A DNA stretch of 64,000 nucleotides from DVED01 sp963838375 (GCA_963838375.1 CAWIQY010000003.1:1-64000); one strand, 5' to 3'; positions 25,201-34,787 are shown, numbered from the stretch's first letter. The notes: a model not told the origin generated them from the sequence alone. Numbers and translations are program-made.

Positions 25201-27699
25201 AATTTCCGCTCTTTCCTTATGTAAGTCAAAAGCTAAATCTTGTCGCGCTGTCCAGATTTCTTCGGGAACAATACTCAATCCGGCAATTGTATACGTTCTC
25301 GCTAGGTCATATTTTATTAATTTTTTAGCTGTTTTGGCTGCTTCTAAATTGATATCCGCTATTTTTAGCTTATCTTCTAAATCGACGACTAAATCAGAAC
25401 CATAATTACAATGATCGGCAATATCAAAGACACTCTCGAGACCCTCAAGGCGATCGGATTTAAAACGCTCGATTAAATGTAGTCCGATAGACAAACGTAT
25501 TCTCTTTTTAGTTTTTGAATCTAAACGTAGATTAATAAATTCTCTAATTCTTCGATCCAAAAACTGGTAATTGGTTGTCAAAACAACATCCATTTCATCG
25601 CGAACAAAATTGACGTGTTGATTTAAGACAATAAACCGCTCTTTTAAAGCTTCATCGATCGATTCTAAACTATTTTCACTTTGATGAAGTTGACAAATAA
25701 GATTTGAATTAAAGCTTAAACCAATACAAGAGGCTATATTTAACATCGATTTTGTTTCCGAACCAAGACAATCGAATTTAACAAGTTGAGATTGAATAAC
25801 ATTTTCAGACACTTCCATATTTTCCATTTTGTTAATATCCCATTGCCAACTCAACGATTGATTATCAAACAACAATGATTGAGCTGCATAAGCTTTTTTT
25901 AAGAACTGATGAATATAAAAAGGATTTCCTTGAGTTTTTTTAATGACAATATTGACTAATGATTTAACTGATGCTAAATCTGTATATAACGTATCGGCGA
26001 TTAGCTGAGAGATTGATTCTCGTCTCAAAGGCTGCAACTTAATAGAATCGATCTTTCCACCCTGACTTTCGATACACTCTGAAAAACGTTTTATTGGGTC
26101 ACTTTCACTATTTTTTATAGATTGAAAAGCTACTAAAAACAGAATATTGTTAAATACATCGCATTTGATGGATTGCTCTATAAACTCGGAAGAATCTGCA
26201 TCAATCCACTGCAAGTCGTCTAAAATAATGACGACAGGATATTGACTCTTGCAAATACAGAACATGAGATCTTGTAAAAATTGTTTTAGACAAGACTGAC
26301 AAGATTCGGATTCTGGCAAAGGTAAATCTGTATCCTCTCCCAAAATGAGTTGTAGTTCTGGAATGACTTCGATCGCGATTTGATAACGAGATCCTATCGC
26401 TGTTAATAATCTCGATTTCCAAGTCATTAACTGTTCTTCACTTTCTGTTAAAAGTTGCTTAAAAAACTTTCTCAAAGCCAGAATAAGCGTTTCATAAGGA
26501 TGATTAGATCCATTACATTCAAATTTACCCCAGATCAAATAGGCTTGCTTTTGAGACAGTGTTTTATGAATTTCTGCAACTAAAGCAGATTTACCAATTC
26601 CTGATTCTCCTTCGATAGAAATCATTTCTACAGTAGAAGGAAAAAAATTAGACACAGCCGTTTGAAGAGAGGGTTTAGACTTATTTTCTTTTGTATTGAT
26701 TTCTTTTAACTCGGTTTCTGCAATGCGAGGTATCGATCGAGACAATAGGCGATCGAAAGCTGACAATAACCGATCTCGTTCTTGCTCCCTTCCATACAAG
26801 TTTTGAGAAACCTGAAAATCTCGCACAATATCATTAGTCCCTGGAACAATATCTTCGATCGAGCCATGAGCCTCAAACTGCATAAGGCAAAGAACCAAAT
26901 CTGCTTCCATTCCCCAAGCACTTTGATATCGATTTTCTGCGGTTTTTTCTAACATTTTCATAATAATATCCGACACCGCTTTAGGAATTTCAGAGTCGAT
27001 CTGGTAGAGCGGTTTTGGAGTTAGAGCAATATGAGAGTGAATTAACTCCATCGGATCGAGACTATCAAATGGCAGATGACCAATGAGCAACTCGTAAAAT
27101 GTCACACCCAGAGAATAAAAATCTGTGCGGTAATCCAAAATACGATTCATCCGACCCGTTTGTTCCGGAGAGATATAAGCCAAATTTTCTTCCAATCCTC
27201 GAGTCGTTGGTAAAGGGATATTCTCTCTCCTCATCTCCACAGCCATGCCAAAGTCAATAATCTTAATTTTTCCCGAATTCGGATCGAACAAAATATTGGC
27301 AGGATTGAGATTTTGATGAACGATATTTAACTCATGTATGCGACCCAACACTTCTGTAGTTTGGATAGCAATCTTCAAAAAAATACCTAAAGTTACCTTT
27401 TTTTGCTGTATCCAGTAAGTTAAAGGCTTTCCAGGAAAATCTTCTAATACAATAAAAAAAGTAGATTGGTATTTTTCGATCTGGTACGCTTCAAGCGTTC
27501 CTTCAAAATTCAATTGTTTAAGAATGCTGTATTCTCTCTGGTATCGAGCTAATTCTACTGGCGTACAGTAGTCGGGTTTTAGCACCTTTAAAAGAATAGG
27601 TTTTGCGTCCAGCTCTCGATATCCACGATAGATGAAAGAGTTTGAAGTTTCTTGAACTAAACTATCGACTTTGTAGCCAGAAAGAAGGGTAAGCATCAT
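22279..27699 (-). CDS. Giant sensor: kinase-like, ATPase, GAF and histidine kinase domains
   Basis: An 1,806-residue signalling protein. Domains in order: Ser/Thr kinase fold (about 8-270); P-loop ATPase (Walker A EGESGIGKSALVAE near 370, LDDLQWID); a long helical TPR-like middle (about 700-1350); GAF (about 1430-1570); and a histidine kinase with HisKA (GVAHEINNPVGF) and HATPase boxes (NLLANAIDALDE, DNGEGM, GTGLGLSI). This is the well-known multidomain sensor type of cyanobacteria and myxobacteria. The catalytic loop reads VHQNLNPANILFD: the Asp of the usual HxD is Asn, while IIDFG is intact, so the kinase fold may be inactive or act as a scaffold. A two-component output is likely but no response regulator is adjacent. 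The start could be either of two consecutive Met codons. Confidence 0.88.
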   Translation of the reverse strand: MMLTLLSGYKVDSLVQETSNSFIYRGYRELDAKPILLKVLKPDYCTPVELARYQREYSILKQLNFEGTLEAYQIEKYQSTFFIVLEDFPGKPLTYWIQQKKVTLGIFLKIAIQTTEVLGRIHELNIVHQNLNPANILFDPNSGKIKIIDFGMAVEMRRENIPLPTTRGLEENLAYISPEQTGRMNRILDYRTDFYSLGVTFYELLIGHLPFDSLDPMELIHSHIALTPKPLYQIDSEIPKAVSDIIMKMLEKTAENRYQSAWGMEADLVLCLMQFEAHGSIEDIVPGTNDIVRDFQVSQNLYGREQERDRLLSAFDRLLSRSIPRIAETELKEINTKENKSKPSLQTAVSNFFPSTVEMISIEGESGIGKSALVAEIHKTLSQKQAYLIWGKFECNGSNHPYETLILALRKFFKQLLTESEEQLMTWKSRLLTAIGSRYQIAIEVIPELQLILGEDTDLPLPESESCQSCLKQFLQDLMFCICKSQYPVVIILDDLQWIDADSSEFIEQSIKCDVFNNILFLVAFQSIKNSESDPIKRFSECIESQGGKIDSIKLQPLRRESISQLIADTLYTDLASVKSLVNIVIKKTQGNPFYIHQFLKKAYAAQSLLFDNQSLSWQWDINKMENMEVSENVIQSQLVKFDCLGSETKSMLNIASCIGLSFNSNLICQLHQSENSLESIDEALKERFIVLNQHVNFVRDEMDVVLTTNYQFLDRRIREFINLRLDSKTKKRIRLSIGLHLIERFKSDRLEGLESVFDIADHCNYGSDLVVDLEDKLKIADINLEAAKTAKKLIKYDLARTYTIAGLSIVPEEIWTARQDLAFDLHKERAEIEYLNGNIEGSRILVEYLIKRSPSVLEKAEFENILMSQYTLTSQYDRAIEIGIKALGFLGFDLSKENLEFELQEKLENLQTKLSVLKIDRLKTQPSLSDATLQMVMKLLHSLESTTTFVDRTLFALTIVNMVDLSISHGYVPESATAYAAYGMLQAAIFNNPKLGYEFALLGLELSEQMCTVSQRCQVCLRLGVNIAPWTKSIEKSLNIIKKGITIGLESNEFQFSGYLFAHQVLLWFYSGKNLKDLLFEIGQFSDFCIKHKNYWSIDLIESARIPILNLCGQTASSINFTNQSFVESDYIENCKSRQSLAALACYYIYKAQVLYIYEEYELSLQCIREAELFLDRIWSTIVLAEYQFYYALSLAALYPSASPSQQTEYWQILEAIQSQMLLWTDNCPENFQHRYLLISAEMAVISGRDLEAIDLYDLAIERAREQEWVYGEALAHERAAVFWLHRNNHKIAKVYLQDAYRGYQQWDAVRKVENLEKKYAYLLASLITSVDRFPMPNRAVSSALLLNSDGSQSRALDLATVIKASQVLSGEIEIGHLLDKLMQMAIANAGATSGFLILVREEGLTIEAAKMAGSEEINVRQSTPIQQSKCLPLSIVNYVARTHENVVANDAIYESAFANDSYIQTARPKSILCAPIQGQGKLIGIVYLENNLAASAFTRDRLDVLMLLCAQGAIALENARLYENLRTSQLQIVQGEKMATLGQLVAGVAHEINNPVGFIAANISHAKGYFDDLIDLIELYQEIYPDPDPRIEEEIETIDLDFLREDLPKIMNSMDVGTDRIRQISKSLRTFSRNDESAKVSVDLNEGIDSTLMILKHRLKANNQRPGIEIIRDYGNLPEVECFAGQLNQVFMNLLANAIDALDESNQGRTYAEIQEKPNTIKITTQLQESRNTVMVSIADNGEGMAEEVKQKVFEHLFTTKPVGKGTGLGLSISRQIVVEKHGGQLSCQSTIGHGTKFIIEIPV

Positions 27700-28358
27700 G
27701 ACGTTAAATTAAACTTGCCTTAACCGATAGGAAATTTCTAATTCCGAGATTAGATGAGAATACAAACGCTAGATATAGGTTTGAGTCAGTCTTAACAAGT
27801 CAACCGACAATCGGTCATAGATCCAGTGAAGAAACTGGAGCAGGCAGATACAAGAACTTGAAGGGTGATGATGTGAAAAGAGATTAGTTAAGATGCACGA
27901 TCGAGTGACTTGGGAAATAACCCAACGCACACAAATTTGACACAACCTATGTTAGATAGCAGTATAACACTTCCAGACTGGGAGTGATGAGGGTGGTGGC
28001 AAGGGCGAGGAAGGAACCACTCCAATCCAGACCGAAAATCTTCTTGTCTAACGACACACTATCGTAGTTCCAAATCACGTGCAAAGCAACATCATTTTCT
28101 CATTATATTGCTTTACTGGGATTAGGGAGAACACAGAGGTCTCAATTCCGATCTCTACCAACTTTCACGTCCCAAAGACCGATCGCACCTTCAGACTCTC
28201 CGAAAATCATCAACTATCCGTAGCGTGCATCCCAAATTTGAACCATCGGGAATTTGATAAACTTCCCACAACACAATTACCTAGAAACGGTATACTAATT
28301 TATTGTGGCACGGTCTCAACGATCTCACAGGCATCGACCGATCGGGAAAAAATTAGGT
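27700..28358. other. Intergenic region between divergent sensor and argF genes; no gene seen
   Basis: About 660 bp between two divergently transcribed genes, so promoters for both should lie here. The frames that are open (for example 28079-28411) have no family resemblance and overlap argF. No tRNA, riboswitch or long inverted repeat is apparent. Confidence 0.4.
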
Positions 28359-29279
28359 ATGAATACGCTCCAAGGAAGAGATTTATTGAGTCTTGCCGAC
28401 CTGAGTCCTGAAGAAATGACAGAGCTGCTCGACTTAGCCGCTCAAATGAAATCGGGTCGAACAAGTCTTCGCTGCGAGAAAGTTCTCGGGTTACTGTTTT
28501 CTAAGGCTTCCACCCGGACTCGGGTTAGCTTTTCCGTCGCCATGTATCAACTCGGCGGTCAAGTCATCGACCTCAACCCCAACGTTACTCAGGTCAGTCG
28601 GGGAGAACCTCTAGTCGATACAGCCCGGGTTTTAGACCGCTATCTCGATGTAGTGGCAATTCGCACGTTCCGACAAGCCGATTTAGAAACCTTCGCCAAC
28701 TTTGCCAAAATCCCGGTAATCAACGCTTTGAGCGATTGGGAACATCCCTGTCAGGCACTCGCCGATTTATTGACGATGCGAGAGTGTTTTGGTCAACTCG
28801 CAGGTTTGACCCTGACTTATGTGGGAGATGGAAATAATGTAGCACACTCGCTCATGCTCGGTTGTGCCTTAACGGGGGTGAATATCCGGGTCGCCACGCC
28901 ACCGAGCTTCGAGCCGGATGCCAAGCTGGTGGAACAGGCGAAAAGCTTAGCAGGGGAGCGTAGCGAGGTAGCGATTACCCACGATCCCGTGCAAGCCTCA
29001 ATAGGAACTCATGGACTCTACACCGATGTCTGGGCGAGTATGGGACAAGAATCGGAAGCCGACGATCGTCTCCCGGTCTTTCAACCCTATCAGCTTAATG
29101 ACGATTTGCTAGCCAAAGCCGATCGAGAAGCGATCGTTCTGCACTGTCTTCCGGCTCACCGAGGCGAAGAAATTACCGACCAAGCGATCGAAGGCTCTCA
29201 ATCCCGCGTCTGGGATCAAGCCGAAAATCGGATGCACGCTCAGAAAGCTTTGTTAGCTAGCGTCCTGGGAGCCGTTTAA
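28359..29279 (+). CDS. argF: Ornithine carbamoyltransferase
   Basis: Makes citrulline from ornithine and carbamoyl phosphate in arginine synthesis. The carbamoyl-phosphate motif SKASTRTRVSF, HPCQALADLL, and the ornithine motif LHCLPAHRGEE are present. The ATG at 28359 gives MNTLQGRDLLSLADLS, the usual N-terminus; an earlier ATG at 28305 would add 18 unsupported residues. It is 306 residues long. The coding sequence contains a dispersed repeat-like word, GGGAGCGTAGCGAGGTAG, near 28954, in a surface-loop region. It ends convergently with lptC, the two overlapping by 4 nt. Confidence 0.95.
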   Translation: MNTLQGRDLLSLADLSPEEMTELLDLAAQMKSGRTSLRCEKVLGLLFSKASTRTRVSFSVAMYQLGGQVIDLNPNVTQVSRGEPLVDTARVLDRYLDVVAIRTFRQADLETFANFAKIPVINALSDWEHPCQALADLLTMRECFGQLAGLTLTYVGDGNNVAHSLMLGCALTGVNIRVATPPSFEPDAKLVEQAKSLAGERSEVAITHDPVQASIGTHGLYTDVWASMGQESEADDRLPVFQPYQLNDDLLAKADREAIVLHCLPAHRGEEITDQAIEGSQSRVWDQAENRMHAQKALLASVLGAV

Positions 29280-30454
29280 GGAACAATTTCCGTCGTCACC
29301 CGACCCCCACTGATGGCAAATGTTTGTGCTTGCAGCTGGCCTTGAGCCCGAGGTCCGGTGACGCTGAGGGGAGGATCGACCTGGCGATAGGTCACGTCTC
29401 CCTCGGCGACAAACTCTTGGGTAGGAATATCCCAGGTGAGTTGGTTGGCGATCAGTTGGGCTTGATTGGTTTGGTTGATGGCTTCGATTCCATCGTTCAA
29501 CTGAAAAACTTCTTCGGCTAAATCGATCCAGCCGCTGTTGCCACTCAGGGTGATTTTTTGCTCGTTGTGAACGACACGCACGGGCACATTGGAGGTCAAG
29601 CGTTCGGCTGGCAAATCCCAGGTGAGTTCGTTACTGGCAATTTGGACTGGGGGATCGACTAAGGTGAGTTGAGAATTTTGCTCTAAGGTGACGACTTGGG
29701 TGTCGAGATTGACCTCGGCACGATCGGCGACGGCGCGATCGGTCACGGTTTCGGCGTCTCCTTCTCCCTCGTAGCGATCGATTTGTACCGGTTCGTCAGA
29801 CATCGCCATTTGCTGTTCCATCTCCCAGATCATGCTATCTGAGGCAATTTGTAAGGACGACTCTTTGGCGCGCATAATCGCATCACCGCTCAATTCCATG
29901 CGCCGTTGCTCACCGAACAAACGGGCTTCTTGTGCGGTAACGTCAGCCTGTTTGTGGGTTCCTTGTACGTTACCGCTCACGGTCAGGGTGTCTTTTTCGG
30001 GCAACCACTCTAGATTATCTCCGCGAACCACTGCTCCATCCCGCATATCCGTAGCGATCACTTTATCCTTCAGTAGGATTTTCTCGCCATTTTGATGGAT
30101 TTCCCCTTCTTGGGCTTCTATTTTAAAAACCAACTTGCCGTTTCGGTACAACTCACCTTGGGGATTTTTCAGCGCAGCTAATTTTCGATCGCTGCTGTAG
30201 GTGGCTTGCTTGCCTTGAACGACCCAGACGAGTTGACCTTCTTCGTCAACCTGTTCCAAGGTAATATCGTTAAACGTCAGGTTGGTTTCAACTTTGGGGG
30301 CGCTGGAACGATCGGTTGGGACTTTTTTCGATTCCGAGGCTTTCTTCCCACAGGCAGCGATTCCCAACATCAGGGCGATCCCCAGAGATAAGGAGATCGC
30401 CCTGATGTGAAACAATCGCTTTCGGGGAGAGTTGACACCCACAGAAGTTTTCAT
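29276..30454 (-). CDS. lptC: LPS export protein LptC
   Basis: LptC bridges the LptB2FG pump and LptA in moving lipopolysaccharide across the periplasm. The 392-residue product starts with a membrane helix ending in LGIAACG (lipobox-like) and continues with beta-strand repeats such as LTFNDITLEQVDEEGQLVW and several ANELTW/ASNELTWDL units. This is the long cyanobacterial form, roughly twice the length of the E. coli protein. Its start overlaps the stop of the upstream NYN gene (TAATG), implying translational coupling. Confidence 0.87.
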   Translation of the reverse strand: MKTSVGVNSPRKRLFHIRAISLSLGIALMLGIAACGKKASESKKVPTDRSSAPKVETNLTFNDITLEQVDEEGQLVWVVQGKQATYSSDRKLAALKNPQGELYRNGKLVFKIEAQEGEIHQNGEKILLKDKVIATDMRDGAVVRGDNLEWLPEKDTLTVSGNVQGTHKQADVTAQEARLFGEQRRMELSGDAIMRAKESSLQIASDSMIWEMEQQMAMSDEPVQIDRYEGEGDAETVTDRAVADRAEVNLDTQVVTLEQNSQLTLVDPPVQIASNELTWDLPAERLTSNVPVRVVHNEQKITLSGNSGWIDLAEEVFQLNDGIEAINQTNQAQLIANQLTWDIPTQEFVAEGDVTYRQVDPPLSVTGPRAQGQLQAQTFAISGGRVTTEIVP

Positions 30455-31065
30455 TACCGTTCGCCAGCGCGATCGTCCACCAAACCCATTCCCGATAGCG
30501 GACGGTAGCTATAGGAGGGTTGGCGGGAATTTTTTTGGATATCGTCCTTGATGGCTTCCAAGTCGATATAGCGATCGGCAACGTTGATTAAACTATCACT
30601 GGTCATCGATCGTAAACTGACCACTTCTACCCGGACGCCGCGATAGCTGACCGCATCGACCGCATATGCCAAATCTCCATCGCCACTCACCAACACGGCG
30701 GTATCGTAAGATCCCACCAGCGCCAGCATATCCACCGCAATTTCCACATCCAAATTGGCTTTTTTCGATCCGTCAGGCAGTTGTACCAAATCTTTGGCAA
30801 TCACCCGGTAGCCATTGCGCCGCATCCACAACAGAAATCCCTGTTGTTTTTCGTTGGAACGATCGACTCCGGTATAGAAGAAAGAGCGCAACAGCCGCGA
30901 TCCGCCGGTCAAACGACTCAACAGCTTGGTATAGTCAATTTCCATACCCAGTTGCATGGCAGCATAGAACAAGTTGGAACCATCAATAAAAATCGCGACG
31001 CGACCGCGATTTTCCAAGACCTGTTCCGGTGTGAATATGGAATTTTGATCGACATCATGAAACAT
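30454..31065 (-). CDS. LabA-like NYN-domain protein
   Basis: A 203-residue NYN (PIN-like) domain protein of the LabA/DUF88 family. It has the acidic residues expected of the fold: VAIFIDGSNLFYA, KKANLDVEIAVDM and VLVSGDGDLAYAV. In Synechococcus elongatus LabA takes part in negative feedback on KaiC-driven clock output; NYN domains in general are predicted ribonucleases. The gene is upstream of, and overlaps by one base, lptC. A different member of the family cannot be excluded, so no symbol is given. Confidence 0.82.
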   Translation of the reverse strand: MFHDVDQNSIFTPEQVLENRGRVAIFIDGSNLFYAAMQLGMEIDYTKLLSRLTGGSRLLRSFFYTGVDRSNEKQQGFLLWMRRNGYRVIAKDLVQLPDGSKKANLDVEIAVDMLALVGSYDTAVLVSGDGDLAYAVDAVSYRGVRVEVVSLRSMTSDSLINVADRYIDLEAIKDDIQKNSRQPSYSYRPLSGMGLVDDRAGER

Positions 31066-31227
31066 GGGTTTTATCCTAAATTTATTATCTGTGAATCCAA
31101 TAAAAAAACGTTTTTTCTGTCTATGGAAGGTATTTCCATAGATCTTCTGGAAAAACTGATCCCGTTAAATTGTTTAAATGAACCGATCGATCCAGGGATC
31201 CCCAAACCGAAGGCAGGAGCGAAAAAA

Positions 31228-32832
31228 TTAAGGAACTTCTGGGAGTTCTAGACGTAAAAAGATCGGGCTAGGGTTTCCCAGATCTTGTTGAGAGGGTAGC
31301 GTTCCCCAAGCAGAATGGGTGGCATAGGGAGCGACTTCCTGAATCTCCAACGGACGATCGAAGTCAACAGACAAAAAACCAAGTTGCTGATAAATAGCCG
31401 TACTCAAACCCGGAACGATCGGCGACAATAAATATGCCGCTAAGCGCACTGATTCTAGCACAGCATACAAAACTCTCTCGACTTCTTGCTGCTCTCCCTT
31501 TTTATACAGCGTCCACGGTGCGCGATCGTCGAGAAACTTATTACACACCCTCACCAACACCAAAATCTCTTCGCAAGCGCGACTGAATGCCAAACAGTCG
31601 TATGCCGCTGCCACCCGTTCCTCTAAAGATACACCCAATGTTTTTAGGGGATGGTCGGGATCGAAATCATCTGCACCCACCGGAGAAACCTTACCACCGC
31701 AATACTTGTAAGCCATCTTCAACGTCCGGTTGAGCAGGTTTCCCAAATCGTTGGCGAGATCGGCATTGAGAATGTTAATAAATCGGGTTTGATTAAAATC
31801 CCCGTCTTGACCAAATTCGATTTCTTTTAGAAAGTAATAGCGTACCGCATCCGCACCATATTTGTTCGTCAGCTCCACCGGATCGATAATATTACCCAGA
31901 GTTTTGCTCATTTTTTGACCATTTTTAGTCAAGAATCCATGACCAAAAATGCGCCCCGGTAACGGCAGTTCCGCGGACATTAACATCGCCGGCCAATAAA
32001 CTGCGTGAAATCGCAGAATATCTTTGCCGATTAGATGCAAGTTAATCGGCCACCATTGAGCGAGTGCATTTTCCAGGGTCGGTTCATCTTCCGGTTCCAG
32101 CAGTGCCGTCACGTACCCCAACAGAGCATCGAACCAAACATATAAGGTATGCTCGGGATCGGTGGGAACCGGGAAACCCCAATCCAAATTGACCCGCGAG
32201 ATGGAGAAGTCTTGTAGACCTCCCTTGACAAAACTCATGACCTCATTGCGACGGATATCGGGTTGAATGAAATCCGGTTGCTTTTCGTAGAGAGTTTCCA
32301 GTTGTTTTTGGTAGTTGGACAGTCGAAAAAAGTAGTTGCGTTCGTCTCGCCACTCGGCTTCTTGATTGGGGTGGAGAGGGCAGCGATTTTCTTCGAGCAA
32401 ATCCCGCTTTTCTTTAAATTCCTCGCAGGCGACACAATACCAGCCTTGTTGTTGTCCCAAATAGATGTCACCGCGTTCCCAAACCCGCTGAAAAAACGCT
32501 TTGACGATCGCTTCGTGACGGGGTGCAGTGGTTCGGCTGAAGCGATCGTAATTGATGTTTAACTGTTCCCACAGATCTTGGAATTTTCCAGCAATTTCGT
32601 CGCAGCGGTCTTGCGGCGATCGTCCAACCTCTTCGGCAGCCCGTTGAATTTTCTGTCCGTGTTCGTCAGTACCGGTAATCAGCAACACCGATTTTCCCCG
32701 CAGCCGCGCGAAACGAGCGATCGCATCCGCAGCAATGGTGGTGTAGGCACTGCCGATATGTGGCAAGCCGTTGACATAGTATAACGGAGTGGTTAAGGCA
32801 AATCGATGGATGTGGGTTTGGGTATCATTCAT
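31228..32832 (-). CDS. metG: Methionyl-tRNA synthetase
   Basis: Charges tRNA-Met. The 534-residue class I synthetase has the HIGH-type motif PHIGSAY, a cysteine-rich connective peptide (CVACEEF..ENRCPLHP) and the KMSKS loop GQKMSKTLGNIID, followed by the helical anticodon-binding domain. It lacks the C-terminal tRNA-binding extension found in some bacteria. The start MNDTQTHIHRFALTTPLYYVNG is typical of cyanobacteria. Confidence 0.95.
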   Translation of the reverse strand: MNDTQTHIHRFALTTPLYYVNGLPHIGSAYTTIAADAIARFARLRGKSVLLITGTDEHGQKIQRAAEEVGRSPQDRCDEIAGKFQDLWEQLNINYDRFSRTTAPRHEAIVKAFFQRVWERGDIYLGQQQGWYCVACEEFKEKRDLLEENRCPLHPNQEAEWRDERNYFFRLSNYQKQLETLYEKQPDFIQPDIRRNEVMSFVKGGLQDFSISRVNLDWGFPVPTDPEHTLYVWFDALLGYVTALLEPEDEPTLENALAQWWPINLHLIGKDILRFHAVYWPAMLMSAELPLPGRIFGHGFLTKNGQKMSKTLGNIIDPVELTNKYGADAVRYYFLKEIEFGQDGDFNQTRFINILNADLANDLGNLLNRTLKMAYKYCGGKVSPVGADDFDPDHPLKTLGVSLEERVAAAYDCLAFSRACEEILVLVRVCNKFLDDRAPWTLYKKGEQQEVERVLYAVLESVRLAAYLLSPIVPGLSTAIYQQLGFLSVDFDRPLEIQEVAPYATHSAWGTLPSQQDLGNPSPIFLRLELPEVP

Positions 32833-33186
32833 AATATCTATGGATTTGGGACGAGTAACCTCCTATCCCCGATCGGATTTCGGTGCGGACGAATGTGCGT
32901 TTACGATCGACTACTTTAGAAATTTACAATGTTTTTGATTCTATTTTAATCCTAATAGGTTCTAGTCAGGGGGCCGCTAGTCAAGACCAGAAGCCATGGG
33001 TACAAACCCCTAAAGGCTTTGGCGCTCAGGTTAAGATTTTCTGTAGAAGCTGGCTAGTGGCTAGTGGCTAGTGGTGAAGTGGGTGTTTAGGGCAAAGACT
33101 TTGGGCAGATCGATCGAGATGGTTATCTTTGCAGGCGTTGCCCTGACAGAATTCTGGGGCTGATGGGTAAAGCCTGGTGCTTTAGG
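32833..33186. other. Intergenic region with small repeats; no gene
   Basis: About 350 bp with no credible frame. It includes TTAAGATTTTCTGTAG (33031-33046), a 16-mer that occurs again at 36364-36379, and a short tandem GGCTAGTGGCTAGTG (about 33050-33075), whose complement occurs near 34765. Confidence 0.4.
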
Positions 33187-34584
33187 TTAGATGGAGAGCA
33201 GAGATTCGATCGCCTCTGCCGGGGTGGGTAGAGCCGCCGTCAAGACTTCGCTCCCGTCTTCGGTAACTAAAACATCATCCTCGATGCGAATGCCCCGAAC
33301 ATCGGCAAATTGGGCTAAGCGATCCCAATTGACAACATCTTGATATTTAGCTCGATTTTGGGGATCGTTGAGAATGCCGGGAACTTGATAGAAACCGGGT
33401 TCGATTGTCACCAGCATTCCCGATTTTAAGGGGCGATGCAGGCGCAGGAAACATAAGCCAAAGCGATCGCTGCGGGCGCGGTTTTTTTCGTATCCGGCAA
33501 AGTCGCCCAAATCTTCCATGTCGTGAACGTCTAAGCCCAGCAAATGACCGATGCCGTGGGGGAAAAAGAGAGCATGGGCGTCCATTTCCACTAAATCCTC
33601 GGGGTTGCCCTGCAAAATGCCTAAATCCACTAAGCCTTCGGCAAGAACTCGGGCGGCTAGGAGGTGAATATTGCGGTATTCCACGCCGGGATGCACTTCA
33701 GCGATCGCCCGATCGTGGGCAGCCAAAACCACGTCGTACACATCGCGCTGGGTGGGGGAAAACACCCCACCCACGGGCCAAGTCCGGGTGATATCCGCTG
33801 CCCAACCGTTGGTAGTTTCCGCCCCAACGTCAGCCAGGAGTAAGTCCCCCGGTTGCAAGGGGTTGTGATACTGTTCGTTGTGCAGAACTTCCCCGCGCAC
33901 GGTGACAATGCTGTTGTAAGCAGTTGTCATATTATGAGCGAGGATCTCCCCTTCCATCGCTGCCCGAACTTGGGCTTCGGTTGTGGCGCTCCCAGTGGCT
34001 GCCATCCCGGCTTTGTGGGCATCGATACTGACGGCGGCAGCCGATCTCAACTCAGCCAAGGCGGCAGTATCGTGGGTGAGACGCAGAGTCACAATGGCTC
34101 GAACTAAATCGCGATCGATGCCTTGCGGCGAAGTGGTGGAACTGGACGATCGCCCCAGCAGTAAGGCTTGTTGGGTTGCCGTGGTGGGCAGGGCGATCGT
34201 AGCCGCCCCCGCGGTTCGCGATTCCAACTCCGTTAGGGGAAACGCCGCATCTGCCCCAATGAGACGGGCGAGTTCGTGGCGTTTGGGCTGTTCTCCATGC
34301 CACAAGGCGCTACCGGGATCGGGATCGTTGACAAACAGTTCCAGTTTGCCGCAGTCGAGGCGAATGACGGCGTTGGGGAGGTTGAGTCCGGCAAAGTAGA
34401 GAAAGTGGGAACTGGCGCGGAAGGGATACCGATTGGCGGGAAAATTGCGCGACAGGGGCGCTCCCGACCACAAAATGACGGGAAACTCTACCCGACTGGC
34501 AAGTCGCTGCCGTCGTTCTCGTAGAGTGGTTTCTAGGGCGCGATCGCGCAAGGTATGGGAAGGATACTTGCTGCTCAGGAGCAT
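33187..34584 (-). CDS. pepP: Xaa-Pro aminopeptidase (M24 family)
   Basis: Metal-dependent peptidase removing N-terminal residues before proline. All M24 metal ligands are visible in order: LLADVGAETTNGWAADITRT (Asp, Asp), PHGIGHLLGLDVHD (His), VTIEPGFY (Glu) and GIRIEDDVLVTEDG (Glu). The creatinase-type N-terminal domain covers residues 1-170. It is 465 residues long. It belongs to the aminopeptidase P-like class rather than methionine aminopeptidase because of the long N-domain. Confidence 0.9.
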   Translation of the reverse strand: MLLSSKYPSHTLRDRALETTLRERRQRLASRVEFPVILWSGAPLSRNFPANRYPFRASSHFLYFAGLNLPNAVIRLDCGKLELFVNDPDPGSALWHGEQPKRHELARLIGADAAFPLTELESRTAGAATIALPTTATQQALLLGRSSSSTTSPQGIDRDLVRAIVTLRLTHDTAALAELRSAAAVSIDAHKAGMAATGSATTEAQVRAAMEGEILAHNMTTAYNSIVTVRGEVLHNEQYHNPLQPGDLLLADVGAETTNGWAADITRTWPVGGVFSPTQRDVYDVVLAAHDRAIAEVHPGVEYRNIHLLAARVLAEGLVDLGILQGNPEDLVEMDAHALFFPHGIGHLLGLDVHDMEDLGDFAGYEKNRARSDRFGLCFLRLHRPLKSGMLVTIEPGFYQVPGILNDPQNRAKYQDVVNWDRLAQFADVRGIRIEDDVLVTEDGSEVLTAALPTPAEAIESLLSI

Positions 34585-34787
34585 AGGTTAAACAGGGAAG
34601 TTACAGGAGTTACAGGAGTTCAGGAGTTCAGAAGGGGTAATGCGAATTGAATCCATGAATGGTTGTTAATAGTTAATGGTTAACCACGCTCTACTCACAA
34701 CTGTAGGGGCAGGTTTTGAGCGTCAATTTTTGGCTAGCCCCAGTAAAATTAACGATCGACCCGCCACTAGCCACTAGCCACTAACAA

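Noticed and set aside
28079..28411. 110-residue frame before argF
   Set aside because: It overlaps the argF start in a different phase, with no recognisable motif and no ribosome site.
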